In this document: piece after piece, positions 1-11,827 of the stretch | Numbering within the stretch: the stretch's first letter is position 1 | Layout of the letters: each line of letters starts with the position of its first letter | Assembly: GCA_947471745.1 (NCBI GenBank) | Contig: CANJKZ010000068.1 | Span: 1,283,001 to 1,347,000 of the forward strand | DNA length: 64,000 nucleotides | Source of the DNA: Closterium sp. Naga37s-1 | Taxonomy: Eukaryota > Streptophyta > Zygnematophyceae > Desmidiales > Closteriaceae | Direction of reading: 5' to 3' | Program-made: the position numbers and the translations under genes | The notes under the pieces: generated by a model | The model's input: the letters and a program-made list of their open reading frames with translations, nothing else | What the model was told of the DNA's origin: nothing | Databases searched by the model: none

Positions 1-1
1 G

Positions 2-1649
2 GACCTTGAGTGTCTTGCGGCCGCTGCGCCTCACCTCGTGGCCATGCTGCTTGCCCCTGAAGGAGACCCGGATGCACCAGACATCCCGACCCTGCGCTCT
101 TACGCTGAGGCGATCGCGGGTGAGTACTCTTCTCAGTGGCAGACAGCCATGGACGCAGAGATGGCATCCTGGAAGTCCACAGACACCTACGTCGATGAGG
201 TTCCCCCTCCCGGGGCGAACATCGTCGACTGCATGTGGATTTTCAAGGTGAAGCGGCCGCCAGGTTCTCCGCCTGTCTTCAAGGCTCGTTACGTTGCTCG
301 AGGCTTCAGTCAGCGTGAGGGAGTTGACTTCTTCCAAACCTTCTCCCCCACCCCGAAGATGACCACTCTTCGGGTGCTGCTGCACGTTGCCGCTCATCGT
401 GACTACGAGCTTCACTCTCTTGACTTCAGCACAACTTTCTTACAGGGCAGCCTGCACGAAGAGATCTGGCTGCGCCGCCCGCCTGGCTTCACTGGGTCGT
501 TCCCTCCTGGTACCCAGTGGAGCCTCCGGCGGCCGGTCTACGGTCTCCGCCAGGCGCCACGTGAGTGGCACGACACACTGAGGACGACACTTGCGGCTCT
601 TGGGTTTGCTCCTTCAACTGCTGACCCGTTGCTGTTTCTGCGCACCGACACTTCGCTGCCGCCGTTCTACATCCTCGTGTACGTTGACGACTTGGTCTTT
701 GCCACTGCTGACACTGAGGCTCTCGCTCTGATGAAGTCGGAGCTGCAGAAGAGACACACGTGCACAGACCTGGGTGAGCTGCGCAACTACCTTGGCTTGC
801 AGATCACCCGGGACAGAGCACGCCGCACCATCACACTGACTCAGTCACACATGGTGCAGCAGGTCCTTCAGCGCTTCGGCTTCACCTGGTCCTCGGCACA
901 GGCCACTCCTCTGGCTACAGGTCACTCGCTCTCAGCTCCACCTTTCAGACGAGTCCGTAGAGCCGAGTGGTCCTTACACAGAGCTAGTTGGCTGCCTCAT
1001 GTACCTGATGACCTGCACTCGTCCTGACCTTGCGTACCCTCTTGGCCTTCTGGCTCGCTACGTGGCTCCTGGTCGGCACCGAAAGGTGCACATGGATGCT
1101 GTTAAGAGGGTACTGTGCTACTTGTGCAGTACATCAGGCATGGGGCTCGTGCTTGGAGGACGGGGCGACGTTGTCCTCACTGGTCACTCGGACGCTTCTT
1201 GGGTTGACGACCAGGCTACGCAGCGGTCGTCACAGGGTTACACCTTCAGTGTTGGCTCTGGCTCTGTTTCTTGGCGGTCTACTCACTCGTCTTCTGTTCT
1301 CGGCTCCAGTTGTGAGGCTGAGATCTACGCCACAGCCATGGCTACACAGGAGTTACGCTGGCTTACCTACCTGCTGATTGACTTGGGAGAGAGGCCTCGT
1401 GTTCTGTACGGCGACAACAAGGCAGCCATTGCCTTGTGTCAGGAGCACAGACTGGAGCATAGAACGAAGCACATCGCCCTGCGTTACTTCCTGGCTCGAG
1501 AGTTGCAGCAGCGGGGTCAGCTTCGTCTTGCTCACGTGGCCACTCGGGCCAACACTGCTGATATATTCACCAAGGCACTTCCGTCTGGTGATCATCAGCG
1601 CTTTTGGACTTTGTTGGGTCTTGTGCCTACGTTTCCACACTTGCTGTAG
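2..1649 (+). pseudogene. Copia pol 3' part (RT-RNase H), frameshifted
   Basis: This is the downstream half of a Ty1/copia polyprotein entering from the left edge. It reads in frame from base 2 through the copia RT start (WIFKVKRPPGSPPVFKARYV near 238-297), the LDFSTTFLQG block and the catalytic YVDD at about 679-690. Around 940-960 the frame breaks; the RNase H part resumes in another frame (MYLMTCTRPDLAYPL from 999) and continues through DASWVDDQ, EAEIYATA and YGDNKAA to ADIFTKALPSGDHQRFW and a stop at 1649. The single frameshift makes it non-functional unless it is a sequencing error. Its GAG/PR/INT part lies outside the window. It ends 231 bases before an LTR with a purine-rich tract directly upstream, as expected for a copia 3' end. 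Confidence 0.9.
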
Positions 1650-1880
1650 ACTCTGCTTGTACTGTGATCTATATGTATATATACCTGCATGCTTGCTCTT
1701 GCTAGGTAGAGATCACTGTACTGTTCTTGCTGCATATATACCTCTGCATGTGAACTGGCCTTGTGGCCTTTTGCTTGTGCTCAGTGTGTGTGGTGACGTT
1801 GTGATCCACCCTGAGCTTGCTTTGCTTTTCTTGACTGGTCTTTTGACCTCTTGCTCTCCCCCACTTTGCCTATGGGGGTG

Positions 1881-2114
1881 TGTCAAACATATGCATATGT
1901 TATATTTGTGGGTAGACTGTAGTGGGGTAGATACTGTGGGGTATAACCCCTTAGGGTTTCCTCCTTGTACCAATTCTCTCGATACTGAACTCCATTCATG
2001 CCTAGCTTCTAAGAATAGCGAGTACAGCCCGAATTAGGGTTTGCTATATGTACTCAACTGCCTGCTAGTGAAAATCCTCTTTCCTGTTTCTAGCTTCTGC
2101 CTGCTATTTCGAAA
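1881..2114 (+). repeat. Chimeric copia LTR
   Basis: It begins TGTCAAAC right after the polypurine-like tract CTATGGGGGTG (1870-1880), as a copia 3' LTR should, and ends at a degraded GAAA in place of GACA directly before a primer-binding-like TGGTATCACAGCAGG. The first ~130 bases differ from the LTR at 3218, while the last ~100 bases (from about 2012, AGCGAGTACAGCC) are nearly identical to it. I infer that the 3' LTR of the left element was fused to the end of the 5' LTR of a second copia element. Confidence 0.7.
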
Positions 2115-3217
2115 TGGTATCACAGCAGGTCGACCCTCCTGGGTCGATCCTGTGGGTGGTCCCACCCGATGCTTCCGCTGCTGTCCTGCCTATCGCACGC
2201 TCTGCGTATGCGATGTTTGCTTCGTGCCGCGCGCTCAGGGTGCGCGGCGTTTTTTTTTAGCGCGCGGCGGTTTCCTTCCCCGTCGAACCGCGCGTCGCCC
2301 CCCGTCGCCCGACGCGGCCCGCGCGACCTGCGCTAGGCCCGCGCGCGGCCCGTACAGCCCGCGCGCGGCCCGTATAGCCCGCGCGCGGCCCGTACAGCCC
2401 ACGCTTCCCGTACGGCCTGCGCCAGGCCCGCGCGCGGCCCGTACGGCCTGCGCCAGGCCCGCGCGCGGCCCGTACGGCCTGCGGCAGGCCCGCGCGCGGC
2501 TTGTACGGGCCGCGCCAGGCCCGCGCGCGGCCCGTACAACCTGCGCCAGAGCCGTGCGCTGTCCCCCGAGCTGCTGCCCGAGCCGCGCACTATCCCCCGA
2601 GCTGCTGCCGCGCACCGCCCCCCGCTGCTGCCTGTGTTAGGGTTTGGGGGTGGCGAGTGTGGGGGTGGCGAGTATGGGGGTGAAGGGTGTGTGCGCCGTC
2701 CCCTGCTCCTCCTCGTCCTCCGTCTCCCACTGCTGTGGCTGCCACTGAGGGGGGTGGATGTGTTGGAGCCGTCGGAGTGGTACGAGGGGGGTGGCGTGTG
2801 AGCAATGCTAGGGGTACAGCAGGGAGTGTATGAAAGGGGTGTGGGACAGTTGGGGGAGGATGACCGGAGGTAGCCGTTGTGACGTCAGCAGCGCCAGTAG
2901 TCCGGGGGTTGAGTACTCCGGTAGCCCAGCGAGCCTGCTGCTGCCAGTCGCCCGTGGGTCTGTTGCTCCTGCTGCTGCTTAGCGCGGAGCCAGTTACTCC
3001 TGTAGTCCGGAGGTTGAGTGCACCGGTAGCCACCGTGCGCGCCGTTCCTGTTGCCCGTGTGTCTGCGGCTTCACCAGACGCCTCCTATCTCCACTCCTCA
3101 CACAGTTCCTCCTCCTCCTCACTTGCCCTCTGTGAGTGCCTCTAGCTTTGCTTGTATTTGTGAACCTACTGCTCTGCCTGCTTGCTGTGCTGATTCCCCA
3201 CTTTGACTATGGGGGTG
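2115..3217 (+). mobile_element. Interior of a gutted, non-coding copia element
   Basis: The segment starts with a primer-binding-like TGGTATCACAGCAGG, complementary to a methionine tRNA 3' end, and ends with the polypurine-like CTATGGGGGTG at 3207-3217. Between them there is no gag or pol. It holds a GC-rich minisatellite at about 2335-2545 (repeats around GCGCGCGGCCCGTAC), then a stretch with a short direct repeat (GTAGTCCGG..GTTGAGT at about 2897 and 3001). The layout LTR, PBS, leader, PPT, LTR without genes fits a non-autonomous derivative that could only move using proteins from relatives. The open frames here are low-complexity and I do not call them genes. Confidence 0.6.
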
Positions 3218-3359
3218 TGTCAGAATGTGATGCTTGTCTAGCCTGCAGTGGGGTACTCTATAGCGAGTACAGCCTGAATTAGGGTTTGCTATATGTACTC
3301 AACTGCCTGCTAGTGAAAATCCTCTTTCCTGTTTCTAGCTTCTGCCTGCTATTTCGACA
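3218..3359 (+). repeat. Copia 3' LTR interrupting a gene
   Basis: A 142-bp LTR starts TGTCAGAATG after a polypurine tract and ends TTTCGACA. The base after it is the broken edge of the secreted-protein paralogue on the minus strand (3360-3555). It shares its last ~100 bases with the chimeric LTR ending at 2114. Confidence 0.8.
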
Positions 3360-3555
3360 TTTCAGACCCATCCGGATTCTTGTTGGAGGTTACAACGTTT
3401 CCATTAGAATCCACAACGGTTCCGTTACTACACTCTGTATATCCGTCGATGGTTAGTGAGCTGGCGTTTGCATGGTTGGTGAGCGTGATTGACGCTACGG
3501 CAGCAAGGAGTAGCACGACGACGTAAAAGGGCCGCGAGACTTGACGGAGCGCCAT
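3360..3555 (-). pseudogene. Truncated paralogue of the NGT-repeat secreted protein
   Basis: Read on the minus strand from ATG at 3555, this gives a signal-peptide-like start (MALRQVSRPFYVVVLLLAAV) closely matching the intact gene at 15067-15838, followed by the first NGT repeat (DGYTECSNGTVVDSNGNVV) and NPDGSE. The similarity stops exactly at 3360, where the copia LTR ending at 3359 begins; the next codons are LTR sequence and run into a stop. About 65 of an expected ~190 codons remain. The upstream region (3556 to ~4230) also resembles the upstream region of the intact gene, so promoter and first exon were duplicated together before the LTR element removed the rest. The missing 3' part could lie left of the window. 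Confidence 0.85.
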
Positions 3556-4580
3556 GACTATTAACAGTAAAATTAGAGAAAATCGGAATGCTGGTAGCAG
3601 AGAGATTGGGCACAGCTAAATACCTCGCTCAGCAAACTGAACACCGTGCAGCCGGATTTATGGTGACTACTACTAACATGCCAGCTAGAGGTACACTCCC
3701 ACTTTGCTCTCCCCCCCCCCCCCCCCCCCCCCCCCCCCTTCTGCCGTGCGCCAATACACCCTCGTTTCCCATCCCATTCCGCCGCTGCAAGTCCCCTCAG
3801 CAGTCCGAGACTTAGGGTTGTCACTTAGGGCGGTCCGGACACCATTGGCCTAAATGACGTGTAAAGATGCGCTGAGATGTAATAAGCACGTGCAGTGCAG
3901 CACAATGGCAGGACCATCGGAAAAATCACGTGTACTAGCGCCTCTATAAGGCCGAAGCGCTGTCCTTAGGTGCAAAAACAACTCAAGAGGTGTAGACTGT
4001 CAGTGTGACCAGTGCACTTGTTATTTCGCGCGAGGGGCTACGATTTCCCTAACCATTCGGAACCAATCAAGGGAAAGCTCTTGATTGGTTTGATCCAGAA
4101 GGCAGCACAGCTTGACCGGCACAGAACGCATGCAGATCTTGCTAGCGCAAGTTTGCGAATGCATGCAATAGACGGTTCAGGAAAAAATGTCGGCCTGCCG
4201 GCAAAAACATGCGGTTACCTGTGTTTAGGGTTGAGGCTCCCCCAGTCGCATGCCATCTAGATGGGGTTTAGTTTTTTCTGACTGCGGGCAGATAACAGCT
4301 CGTCAGCCTCTTTCCCCTATGGCCGTCTTTTGTATGCATCTGCATAATCGCACTGGCATAATTTGAATGCCGTTAAAAATGGCCCCAGCTTGACTTGGCG
4401 TCGTATTTTCTTGGGCGTGACTCTCGTGTCCATGATTGGTGTATCTCATAGGTATGATTTCTTGCAGCAATTCATACATTATTATTCCATTTTTTTTTTC
4501 CCAAACGGCCCAACGAGATTCTGCTCCCGAAGATATTTACAGTCGCATGTCTACCAGACATGGCAAATCCACCCATGGCG
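3556..4580. other. Intergenic region with duplicated promoter and C28 tract
   Basis: I see no convincing gene. A run of 28 C lies at 3711-3738. Blocks such as CCCATTCCGCCGCT (near 3770), CAATGGCAGGACCATC (near 3903) and AAAATGTCGGCCT (near 4184) recur in the same order upstream of the intact paralogue (near 16024/16149, 16207 and 16530), so this is the promoter side of the truncated gene. 4260-4580 looks like unique, AT-richer sequence. Confidence 0.6.
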
Positions 4581-4891
4581 CTCCCCCCCCCCCAATCTCC
4601 TGCTCCTCACCCCTCCAATCCACCCAGTCCGATCCATACGGTGAAGAACGAAAACCTACACTGCATGGAACCGTAAACTTACAAGTTTGGAATCCCCCAA
4701 ATTCCCAATTTTCGGATACATTTGCAATAGGTTGGGAATGTTGAGTTATGTGCAAAACCATTTCGCACGTGCGAACTAAAACAAGAGTAGGCGATCAGCT
4801 CATACCAGGACAAGGGAAAATCCCTGCGTCACAAAATTTCGGCCCCATAAAACTATGTTAAAAGAATGTTCTAACATAGTTTAAAGAACAT
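4581..4891. repeat. Direct repeat R1 flanking copia element B
   Basis: About 310 bases, starting in a C tract and ending near AACATAGTTTAAAGAACATA, match 11828-12140 with roughly 5 percent differences by eye. The pair flanks copia element B. It is far too long to be a target site duplication. Near its end it carries an inverted repeat (AACTATGTT ... AACATAGTT, 4851-4881). Confidence 0.85.
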
Positions 4892-4982
4892 ATAGTGAGG
4901 TTTGTCTTAGGGGGTACAGATGTTAGGGTTTGTTATATGTACCCCAACCCACATCAATGAACCAACACTTTCATTCTGGACA
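4892..4982 (+). repeat. 5' LTR of copia element B (5' end lost)
   Basis: It matches the 3' LTR at 11719-11827 from TAGTGAGGTTTGTCTTAGGG to the terminal GGACA, but the first ~18 bases of the LTR, including the TGTCAAATG start, are missing; direct repeat R1 abuts instead. It is followed immediately by TGGTATCAGATAGG, a methionine-tRNA-type primer binding site. Confidence 0.85.
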
Positions 4983-5750
4983 TGGTATCAGATAGGTTAG
5001 GATCCTGTGGGATCCCGTTCCTCTCGTTCACGTCCGTAGCGCCCGAGCCTGTCCCGTACCCTAGTGCCCGTTACGCTCATACTGTCCCCTAGTGCCTATC
5101 ACGCCTGCCGTTACGTCGCTCTCGTGCCCTAGCGCGCGCTGCGCCTGCCGTTACGTCGATCTCGTGCCATAGCGCCCGCTGCGCCTGCCGTTACGTCGCT
5201 CTCGTGCCCTAGCGCCCGCTGCGCCTGCCGTTACGTCGCTCTCGTGCCCTAGCGCCCGCTGCGCCTGCCGTTACGTCGCTCCAACCGTCCGTCCGCGTCA
5301 CGCTGCCCGTCCGCGTCACGCCTTCAGTCCTGTCCCGTCCGTCCGCGTCGCGCTGCCTGTCCGCGTCGCGCCGTCCGTCCCGTCCCGTCCGTCCGCGTCG
5401 CGCTGCCCGTCCGTCCCGTCCCGTCCGTCCGCGTCGCGCTGCCCGTCCGTCCCGTCCCGTCCGTCCGCGTCGCGCAGTCCGTCCTGTCCCTTCGCGTCGC
5501 GTCGCGCTGCCCGTCCGCGTCACGCAGTCCGTCCCGTCCTGTCGCGTCGTGTCGCGTCGCGCTGCCTGTCCTGTCCCGCTGCGTCGCATCGCGCTACCCC
5601 TGCCCGTGGCGCTGCGCCCTCCTAGTCCAGCAGTGTTGCGCCCTACTCTGTGTCCCGTAGCGCCCTACCCTATGTCCCGTAGCGCCCTACTGAGTCGCTC
5701 TCACTGATTAGGGTTTCAGCAGCAGCACTTCCCGCCTCTTTGCTTTTGCT
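4983..5750 (+). repeat. Leader of copia B with GC-rich minisatellites
   Basis: The leader lies between the primer binding site (4983-4997) and the gag start at 5751. It holds two arrays: units around CTCGTGCCCTAGCGCCCGCT with TGCGCCTGCCGTTACGTCG (5100-5280), then short units around GTCCGTCCCGTCC and CGCGTCGCGCTGCC (5280-5570). Open frames on the minus strand here are products of the repeats. Every other copia leader in the window has an array at the same place but with a different unit. Confidence 0.8.
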
Positions 5751-8700
5751 ATGGCGACCCCTAGGGTTCTTCGTTTTGACGCTGACGGTAGACCGCTCGA
5801 GTTTCCGGTCTGGCTTCTACGCGCGTGTCGCCTTTTAGAGAGTCAGGTCCAGGCGGGCGAGTCCCTCTAGGCGCACGCTACTGGTGACCTTCCTGCGCCC
5901 CACGACCCTACGCCTTTAGGCCCTGCCCCTGATGACGCCGCCAGAGACCGCTTTACCCGCCAGCGCGCTGACCTGACGGCGTGGAAGTCGCGTGACGCTG
6001 CGGCCTGCATCGCTCTTAGCAGCCTCCTCCCTGAGTCTGAGGAGGCCCACTTCACTCAGGTTCGCACTGCTAGTGAGTTCCTGACTGCGATCAAGGTCCG
6101 CTACGCTACTCCCACCACTGTCTCCCTTGGCCGCCTCTTCCTACCGTTTTTGTTCCCTGACCTCGCCTCGTTTGAGCACTCTGCTGACTTGATTGCTCAC
6201 CTCCGCTCGCTCGATTCTAGCTACCGCGCTGCTTGCACTGACGCACAGCTTGCACTGCTTCCCCCACCTATGGCGATTACTATCTACTTCATTGCCACTA
6301 GCCTCCCTGGCCCCTTGCCTCGGTTCATGACACGCTTCTTCTGAAGCACCCTAGTGTGCTCACTATCGAGGTCCTTGAGTCTGCGCTCAAGGACGTCGAG
6401 AGCAACCTCCGCTCAGTAGCCTCCGCCTCTGGTGCTGTGCCCCCTCCACTGTTTCACGGGTGCACTGTCCCTCAGCTGCCCACTTTTACTGCCTCGCTAG
6501 CCATTGCCACTACTGACGTGACCGCAGCTACTGTTACGACTACGTCGCGGTCTCGGGGTAGGGGTGGCAGAAGGGGCGGCCAGGGTGCAGGCGGCGGCGG
6601 TGGCGGCATTGGCGGCGGAGGTGGTGGGGGTGGCGTGCCGACCGGTGGCGGCGGGAGCGCAGGGCCTGGAGAGGTGTCTCGTGCAGCGGCCACTGACTCC
6701 CCTACTGCAGCTGGTGGAGGCGACACCCGGACTCGTCAGCCTCCTCCTGGTCTGCCGGCCGCGGTGGGTGGAGCAGCAGCGTGGTACCTGGCCCAACGGC
6801 AGTAGCAGGTTCAGCAGCAGCAGCCCCTCCCCTTGCAGCAGCCCCCGCAGCAGCAGCGGCAGCAGCAGGTTTCGGGGCTGGGACAACGTCCGCCCCAGCG
6901 AGGTGTTGTTCACCCTTCGTGAACCTATTAGGGTCTGACAGGTGCTCGCCGAGGCCAGCCTTGTGGCCGCACCCACCCTCCTGGTCAGTGCTTTGCTCAG
7001 CTCACTAACACGGTTCGCTTGGCCTTCGGCGCTGGCAGCCCTACCCCTGACTGGTTACCTCTTGTTCAAACGTATGGCTCCGCTCTTTGGGGCATGTCTG
7101 CTTCTCAGTTGCTTGATCTCTTAGGAACTCCTCATGCTATGTATGTTGTTGTTGACTCTAGTGCTTCTGACTCAGTTTACTCGAGTGTTGTTAGCTTAGG
7201 TGCTAGTCTTGCTGAGTTGCCTGTTGCTAGTGTAGGCACTTGTGTAGACACTAGTCCAGGCGCTACTTCGGAGGACGCTTCGCTGTCTTTCACTCTTGAC
7301 TCTGGGGCTTCGCACTGCTTCTTCCGCGACCACACGACACTTACTCCACTTCCTGCGCGAGTCTCTGTGGCCCTGGCTGATCCCACCTCGGGACCAGTCA
7401 CTGCTCGCTACACCTGCTTTTCCTTGCCCTGCTGTTCCCTCTGGGTCTCTGACTGGCTTCCACGTCCCCTCGTTCTCGAGGAACTTGGTGGGCGTGAGGC
7501 CTCTTGTGAGTCAACACGTAGGTGTGTGGATTGAGCCCTCTGGTGAGACGGCGGTTTGTGTTGACGGCGACACTTACTCGCCTCGTGCCACCTTTACTGC
7601 CGAGCGGGGCTCTGGTCTCTACACACTTCACACTGGCCCTGGTGGGCAGCAGCAGCAGCAGCAGCAGCGGCAGCAGCAGCAGCAGCGACTCCTGCCCCCG
7701 ACCCCGGTTACTTCCCCCAGTCTGGTCCCTGCGTCTCACCAGGTTGCTGCGTCCCCCCAGGTAGCCGTGTCTCGTCGGCGTCTTGTCTTAGGCCTCCCGC
7801 GTGTCTTGCCGTCGCTGCCGCCTTCGCTTGCACCGCCGTGCGGTCCCTGCGTCGAGGGTCAGCTGCGCGCCACCCCTCACTCCTCCTCCCTTCGTCCGGC
7901 CACCGAGCCTTTTGAGACGCTCCACTTGGACGTCTAGGGCCCTGCCCCTCGCCTTGGCCCTGAGCGCGAGCATTTCCTTTTGGTGGTCGTTGACGACTAC
8001 TCCCGCTACACCACAGTGTTCCCCCTGGCGAAGAAGTCTGAGGTGACTTCTACGCTGATCAGGTTGTTGCTTACCACTGAGGGCACTCGTGGTCGTCGTG
8101 ACAGCTGTCTTCACTCTGACCGTGGGGGTGAGTTTCGCTTCGGCATTCTCGCTGGATTCTATCGCGAGCAGGGCATTCGTCAGTCCTGGACGCTTCCAGA
8201 GTCCCCACAGTAGAATGGGGTTGCTGAGCACCGCATAGGCTTGGTCATGGAGATTGCCCGCACCTCCTTGACTCACACCCGTGCCCCCCATTTTCTGTGG
8301 CCCTACGCGGTTAGGTACGCCGCTCACCAGCTGAACCTCTGGCCACGCGTCTCTCGGCCAGAGGCTTCATCGACCAGTCTTTGGACCGGGTCCCCTGGTG
8401 TTGCGTAGAGGTTTCGTGTCTGGGGTTGCTTGGCTCTTATCCGCAACACTTCCGCGGACAAGCTCTCGCCTCGCGCCGTTCCCTGTGTCTTCCTTGGTTT
8501 CCCTGGGGACTCCTCTGACTTCACCTTTTACCACCCTCCCTCTCACCGGTTCTTTGACTCCCGTGACGTCCGTTTCGAGGAGTCCACCCCCTACTACGTC
8601 AGGTACCCCAGTCGAGGTCTCCCAGTTCCTCCTCCCCCTCTCTTCCTGACTTCCGCTCCCCCTACTGCTCCCCCGGTACAGCCTCCTCCCCTGGTCCCGC

Positions 8701-11517
8701 CCCGTCAGGTGTGTCCCAGGCTACCCCTCCCCCCTCGGTAGCCCCTCAGGTGCAGCCTCCTTCCCCGCAGTCCTCCCCGCAGCCTGCTGCAGACCCTGCG
8801 GGAGCCGATGCTCGTGGAGAGGGCCCTACAGGTGCTAGCTCTGGGGGTGCTGGAGTTGGAGCTGAGCCCGTGGTTGCAGGAGACTCTTGTCTTCCGGGAG
8901 CTGGTGTTAGTCTTGCTGACTCTGGGGGTGCTACGTCTGGGGGTGCGGGTGCACCCTCTTCGGGTCCTGGTGAGCCTAGTCGTGTTGCTGTTGGTGGTGC
9001 TGACTCTGGGGGTGGTGCGCCAGGTGCTTTGGAGGGCGGTCCCGGGGCTGCCGCACTCCCCGACACTACTCCTCCCCCCCACCCCTACCCGACCCGGCAC
9101 CAGGCTCGTGTTCGCCGTGCCCGTGAGGAGCAGCTGGAGTTGGAGAGAGAGGAGAGAGAGTTGCAGCAGCTGGAGGAGCAGCAGCAGCAGCAGCCGCAGC
9201 TGGAGGCGCCGCAACAGCAGGAGGCGCAGCAGCTGGAGTCGCTACAGCAGCAGGAGGAGCAGCAGCAGCCGCCGCAGCAGCAGCAGCAGCCACCGCCGCA
9301 GCAGCAGCAGCAGCAGCCGCCGCCTCCTCTTCCTGTCTGCGGTCTTCGGGCCCTCGGTCTCCCCTCCCGCTCTCCTTCCTCCTCCCCCTCTCCTCCCGTC
9401 TCGGGTCCTCCGCTTCCTCCTCCTGACCCCTCCCCGACTGTTTTCCCTCGTTCTCAGCCTCCGTTGTCCCCTCCTCCTCAGACTTGGGCCTCTCGTCGCT
9501 CCCCTCGTGCTCGTCCCTCGTCTCTTGTTCTCGTTACTGACCTTCGTACTGCCCTCTTTCGTTCTAGTCCGCCTCGTTCGTCTCCGTCTCTCCTTCAGTC
9601 TCCTCTTGAGTCGGCTTTCACTGCTTCTCTCTCTACTCCTGTCACTGACTACTACTGCACGTACCGTCCTGTTCTCTCTCGTGTTCTCGCCTCTCTTGTT
9701 ACCAACCCTCGTGCCTCTGTCTCCTCTGTCTCCGCCCTTACTGCCGCAGTCACTGAGTTTGCCTCCACTCGCCGCCTTGACTACGCCACCGGTCTTGTGG
9801 CTGCTCCTCCTACCAGTCCTCTGGCCGTCGGGGGTGAGTCTGCCCTTGGTTGTGACGCCCTAGAGGACAGGCAGTTTGAGCTAGAGTTCCTGGCAGCCGC
9901 TTCCCCACATCTCTGTGCCATGCTGCTCGCCCCTGAGGGAGACCCCGACGCCCTTGACATACCGACTCCTCGCACTTACGCTGAGGCAGTGTCAGGGTCT
10001 TGGGCCTCTCAGTGGAGAGCTGCCATGGACGCAGAGATGGCCTCCTACAGATCCACAGGCACCTACGTCGACGAGGTTCCCCCCCCTGGGGCGAACATAG
10101 TCGATGGCATGTGGATCTACAGGGTGAAGCGGCCACCGGAATCTCCTCCGGTCTTCAAGGCGCGCTACGTGGCTAGAGGTTTCAGTCAGCGCGAGGGAGT
10201 TGACTTCTTTCAGACCTTCGCGCCTACCCCGAAGATGACCACTCTTCGGGTATTACTGCACGTAGCAGCACAGAGAGACTACGAGTTACACTCTCTCGAC
10301 TTCTCCACGGCTTTCCTTCAGGGTAGCTTACACGAGGAGGTCTGGCTGCGTCGTCCCTCTGCCTTCACTGACACTTTCGCTCCTGGTACCCAGTGGAGGC
10401 TGAGGCGACCTGTCTACGGTCTTCGTCAGGCTCCTCGTGAGTGGCACGACACTCTTCGTTCTACCCTCTCTGACCTTGGGTTCCAGCCGTCTTCTGCCGA
10501 CCCGTCGCTGTTCGTTCGTCGTGGCTCCACACCGTTCTTTGTTCTGGTCTACGTCGACGACCTGATTTTCGCCACTGTTGACAGGGTTGCCTTGACAAAC
10601 GTGAAGTCCGAACTGCAGAAGAGACACACGTGCACTGACTTTGGTGAGCCCCGCCACTACCTTGGTCTGCAGATCACCAGGGACAGAGCTGCTCGAACCA
10701 TTACACTCTCACAGTCACACATGCTGCAGCAGGTCCTTCAGCGGTTCGAGCTTTAGCACTCCACAGTACAGCGCACACCTCTTGCTGTTGACCACAGACT
10801 TACTGGACCCTTTCCTGACGAGCCGTTTGAGTCTAGTGGTCCCTATGCAGAGCTGGTGGGCTGCCTCATGTACCTGATGACTTGCACTCATCCGGACCTC
10901 GCCTTCCCTCTCAGCATCCTTGCTCGCTTTGTTGCGCCAGGGAGACACCGTCCTGTTCACTGGACGGCAGCTGTGAGGGTGGCGAAGTACCTAGCGACGA
11001 CATCAGGCGTGGGGCTAGTTCTTGGAGGGCAGCAGCCTGTCGTACTTACCGGTCACTGTGACTCTTCTTGCGCTGACGACGCTGAGACTCATATATCTAC
11101 TCAGCGGTACTGTTTCAGCTTGGTTTCTGGAGCTGTTTCGTGGCGGTCCATGCGGTCTCGACCTCTATAGCTGAGGCTGAGATCTACGCCGGTGCCATGG
11201 CGGCACAGGAGCTGCGTTGGTTGACCCTCTTGCTCGCCGACCTTGGTGAGCGGCCGAGCTCTGCACCGACCTTGTTCACTGACAACAAGGCGTCGATTCT
11301 CCTTTGTCGAGAGCCGCGACTGGAGAGCAGAGTGAAGCACATTAACGTCAGGTACTTTCTTTTGCAAAAGTTGCAGAGACGTGGACAGGCTCGCTTCGAG
11401 TTTGTGGAGTCCGAGGCCAACACTGCAGACATCTTCACCAAGGCGCTTCCGCCTTGTGACCACCAGAGGTGTTGTGTGCAGTTAGGCCTTGTTGACACAG
11501 TTTCTAGTCGTGTATAG
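5751..11517 (+). pseudogene. Copia element B gag-pol, decayed
   Basis: The degenerate Ty1/copia polyprotein starts ATGGCGACCCCTAGG at 5751 (gag MATPRVLRFDADGRPLEF). In-frame stops occur in gag (about 5868, 6341). Domains in order: gag with a glycine-rich tail (6540-6660); protease FTLDSGASHCFF near 7289; integrase core VVVDDYSRYTTVFPL near 7983 with LHSDRGGEF near 8112 and stops at 7934 and 8211; a glutamine/proline-rich linker (9120-9330); RT with YVDD near 10550 and a stop at 10756; RNase H in two frames (10856-11170, 11140-11517) ending ADIFTKALPPCDHQRC. One stretch of 681 codons (8711-10756) is still open. At least five disruptions show that it is dead. It lies between LTRs at 4892-4982 and 11719-11827. 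Confidence 0.9.
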
Positions 11518-11718
11518 GCTTGAGTCTACTGTTTGCTTTGCTTGTACTCTTGCTATACACACTTGTGAACTCTCGAACTGGGCTTGTGGCCCCTGTTGCT
11601 TGTGCTCAGAGTGTGTGGTGACGTTGTGATCCACCCTGAGCTTTGTTTCTTTGTGACTGATCTTGTGACCGTACACTTTTGGTTTTGCTTGACACCCTTC
11701 ACTTAGGCTATGGGTTTG

Positions 11719-11827
11719 TGTCAAATGTTGTAGCCTGTAGTGAGGTTTGTCTTAGGGGGTACAGATGTTAGGGTTTGTTATATGTACCTCAACCCACATC
11801 AATGAACCAACACTTTCATTCTTGACA
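11719..11827 (+). repeat. 3' LTR of copia element B
   Basis: The 109-bp LTR starts TGTCAAATG and ends CTTGACA, directly after the purine-rich GGCTATGGGTTTG. It matches 4892-4982 with few differences. Direct repeat R2 follows without a gap. Confidence 0.85.

Noticed and set aside
3711..3738. C28 run as a possible functional element
   Set aside because: A homopolymer prone to sequencing error, with no further signal beyond a simple repeat.
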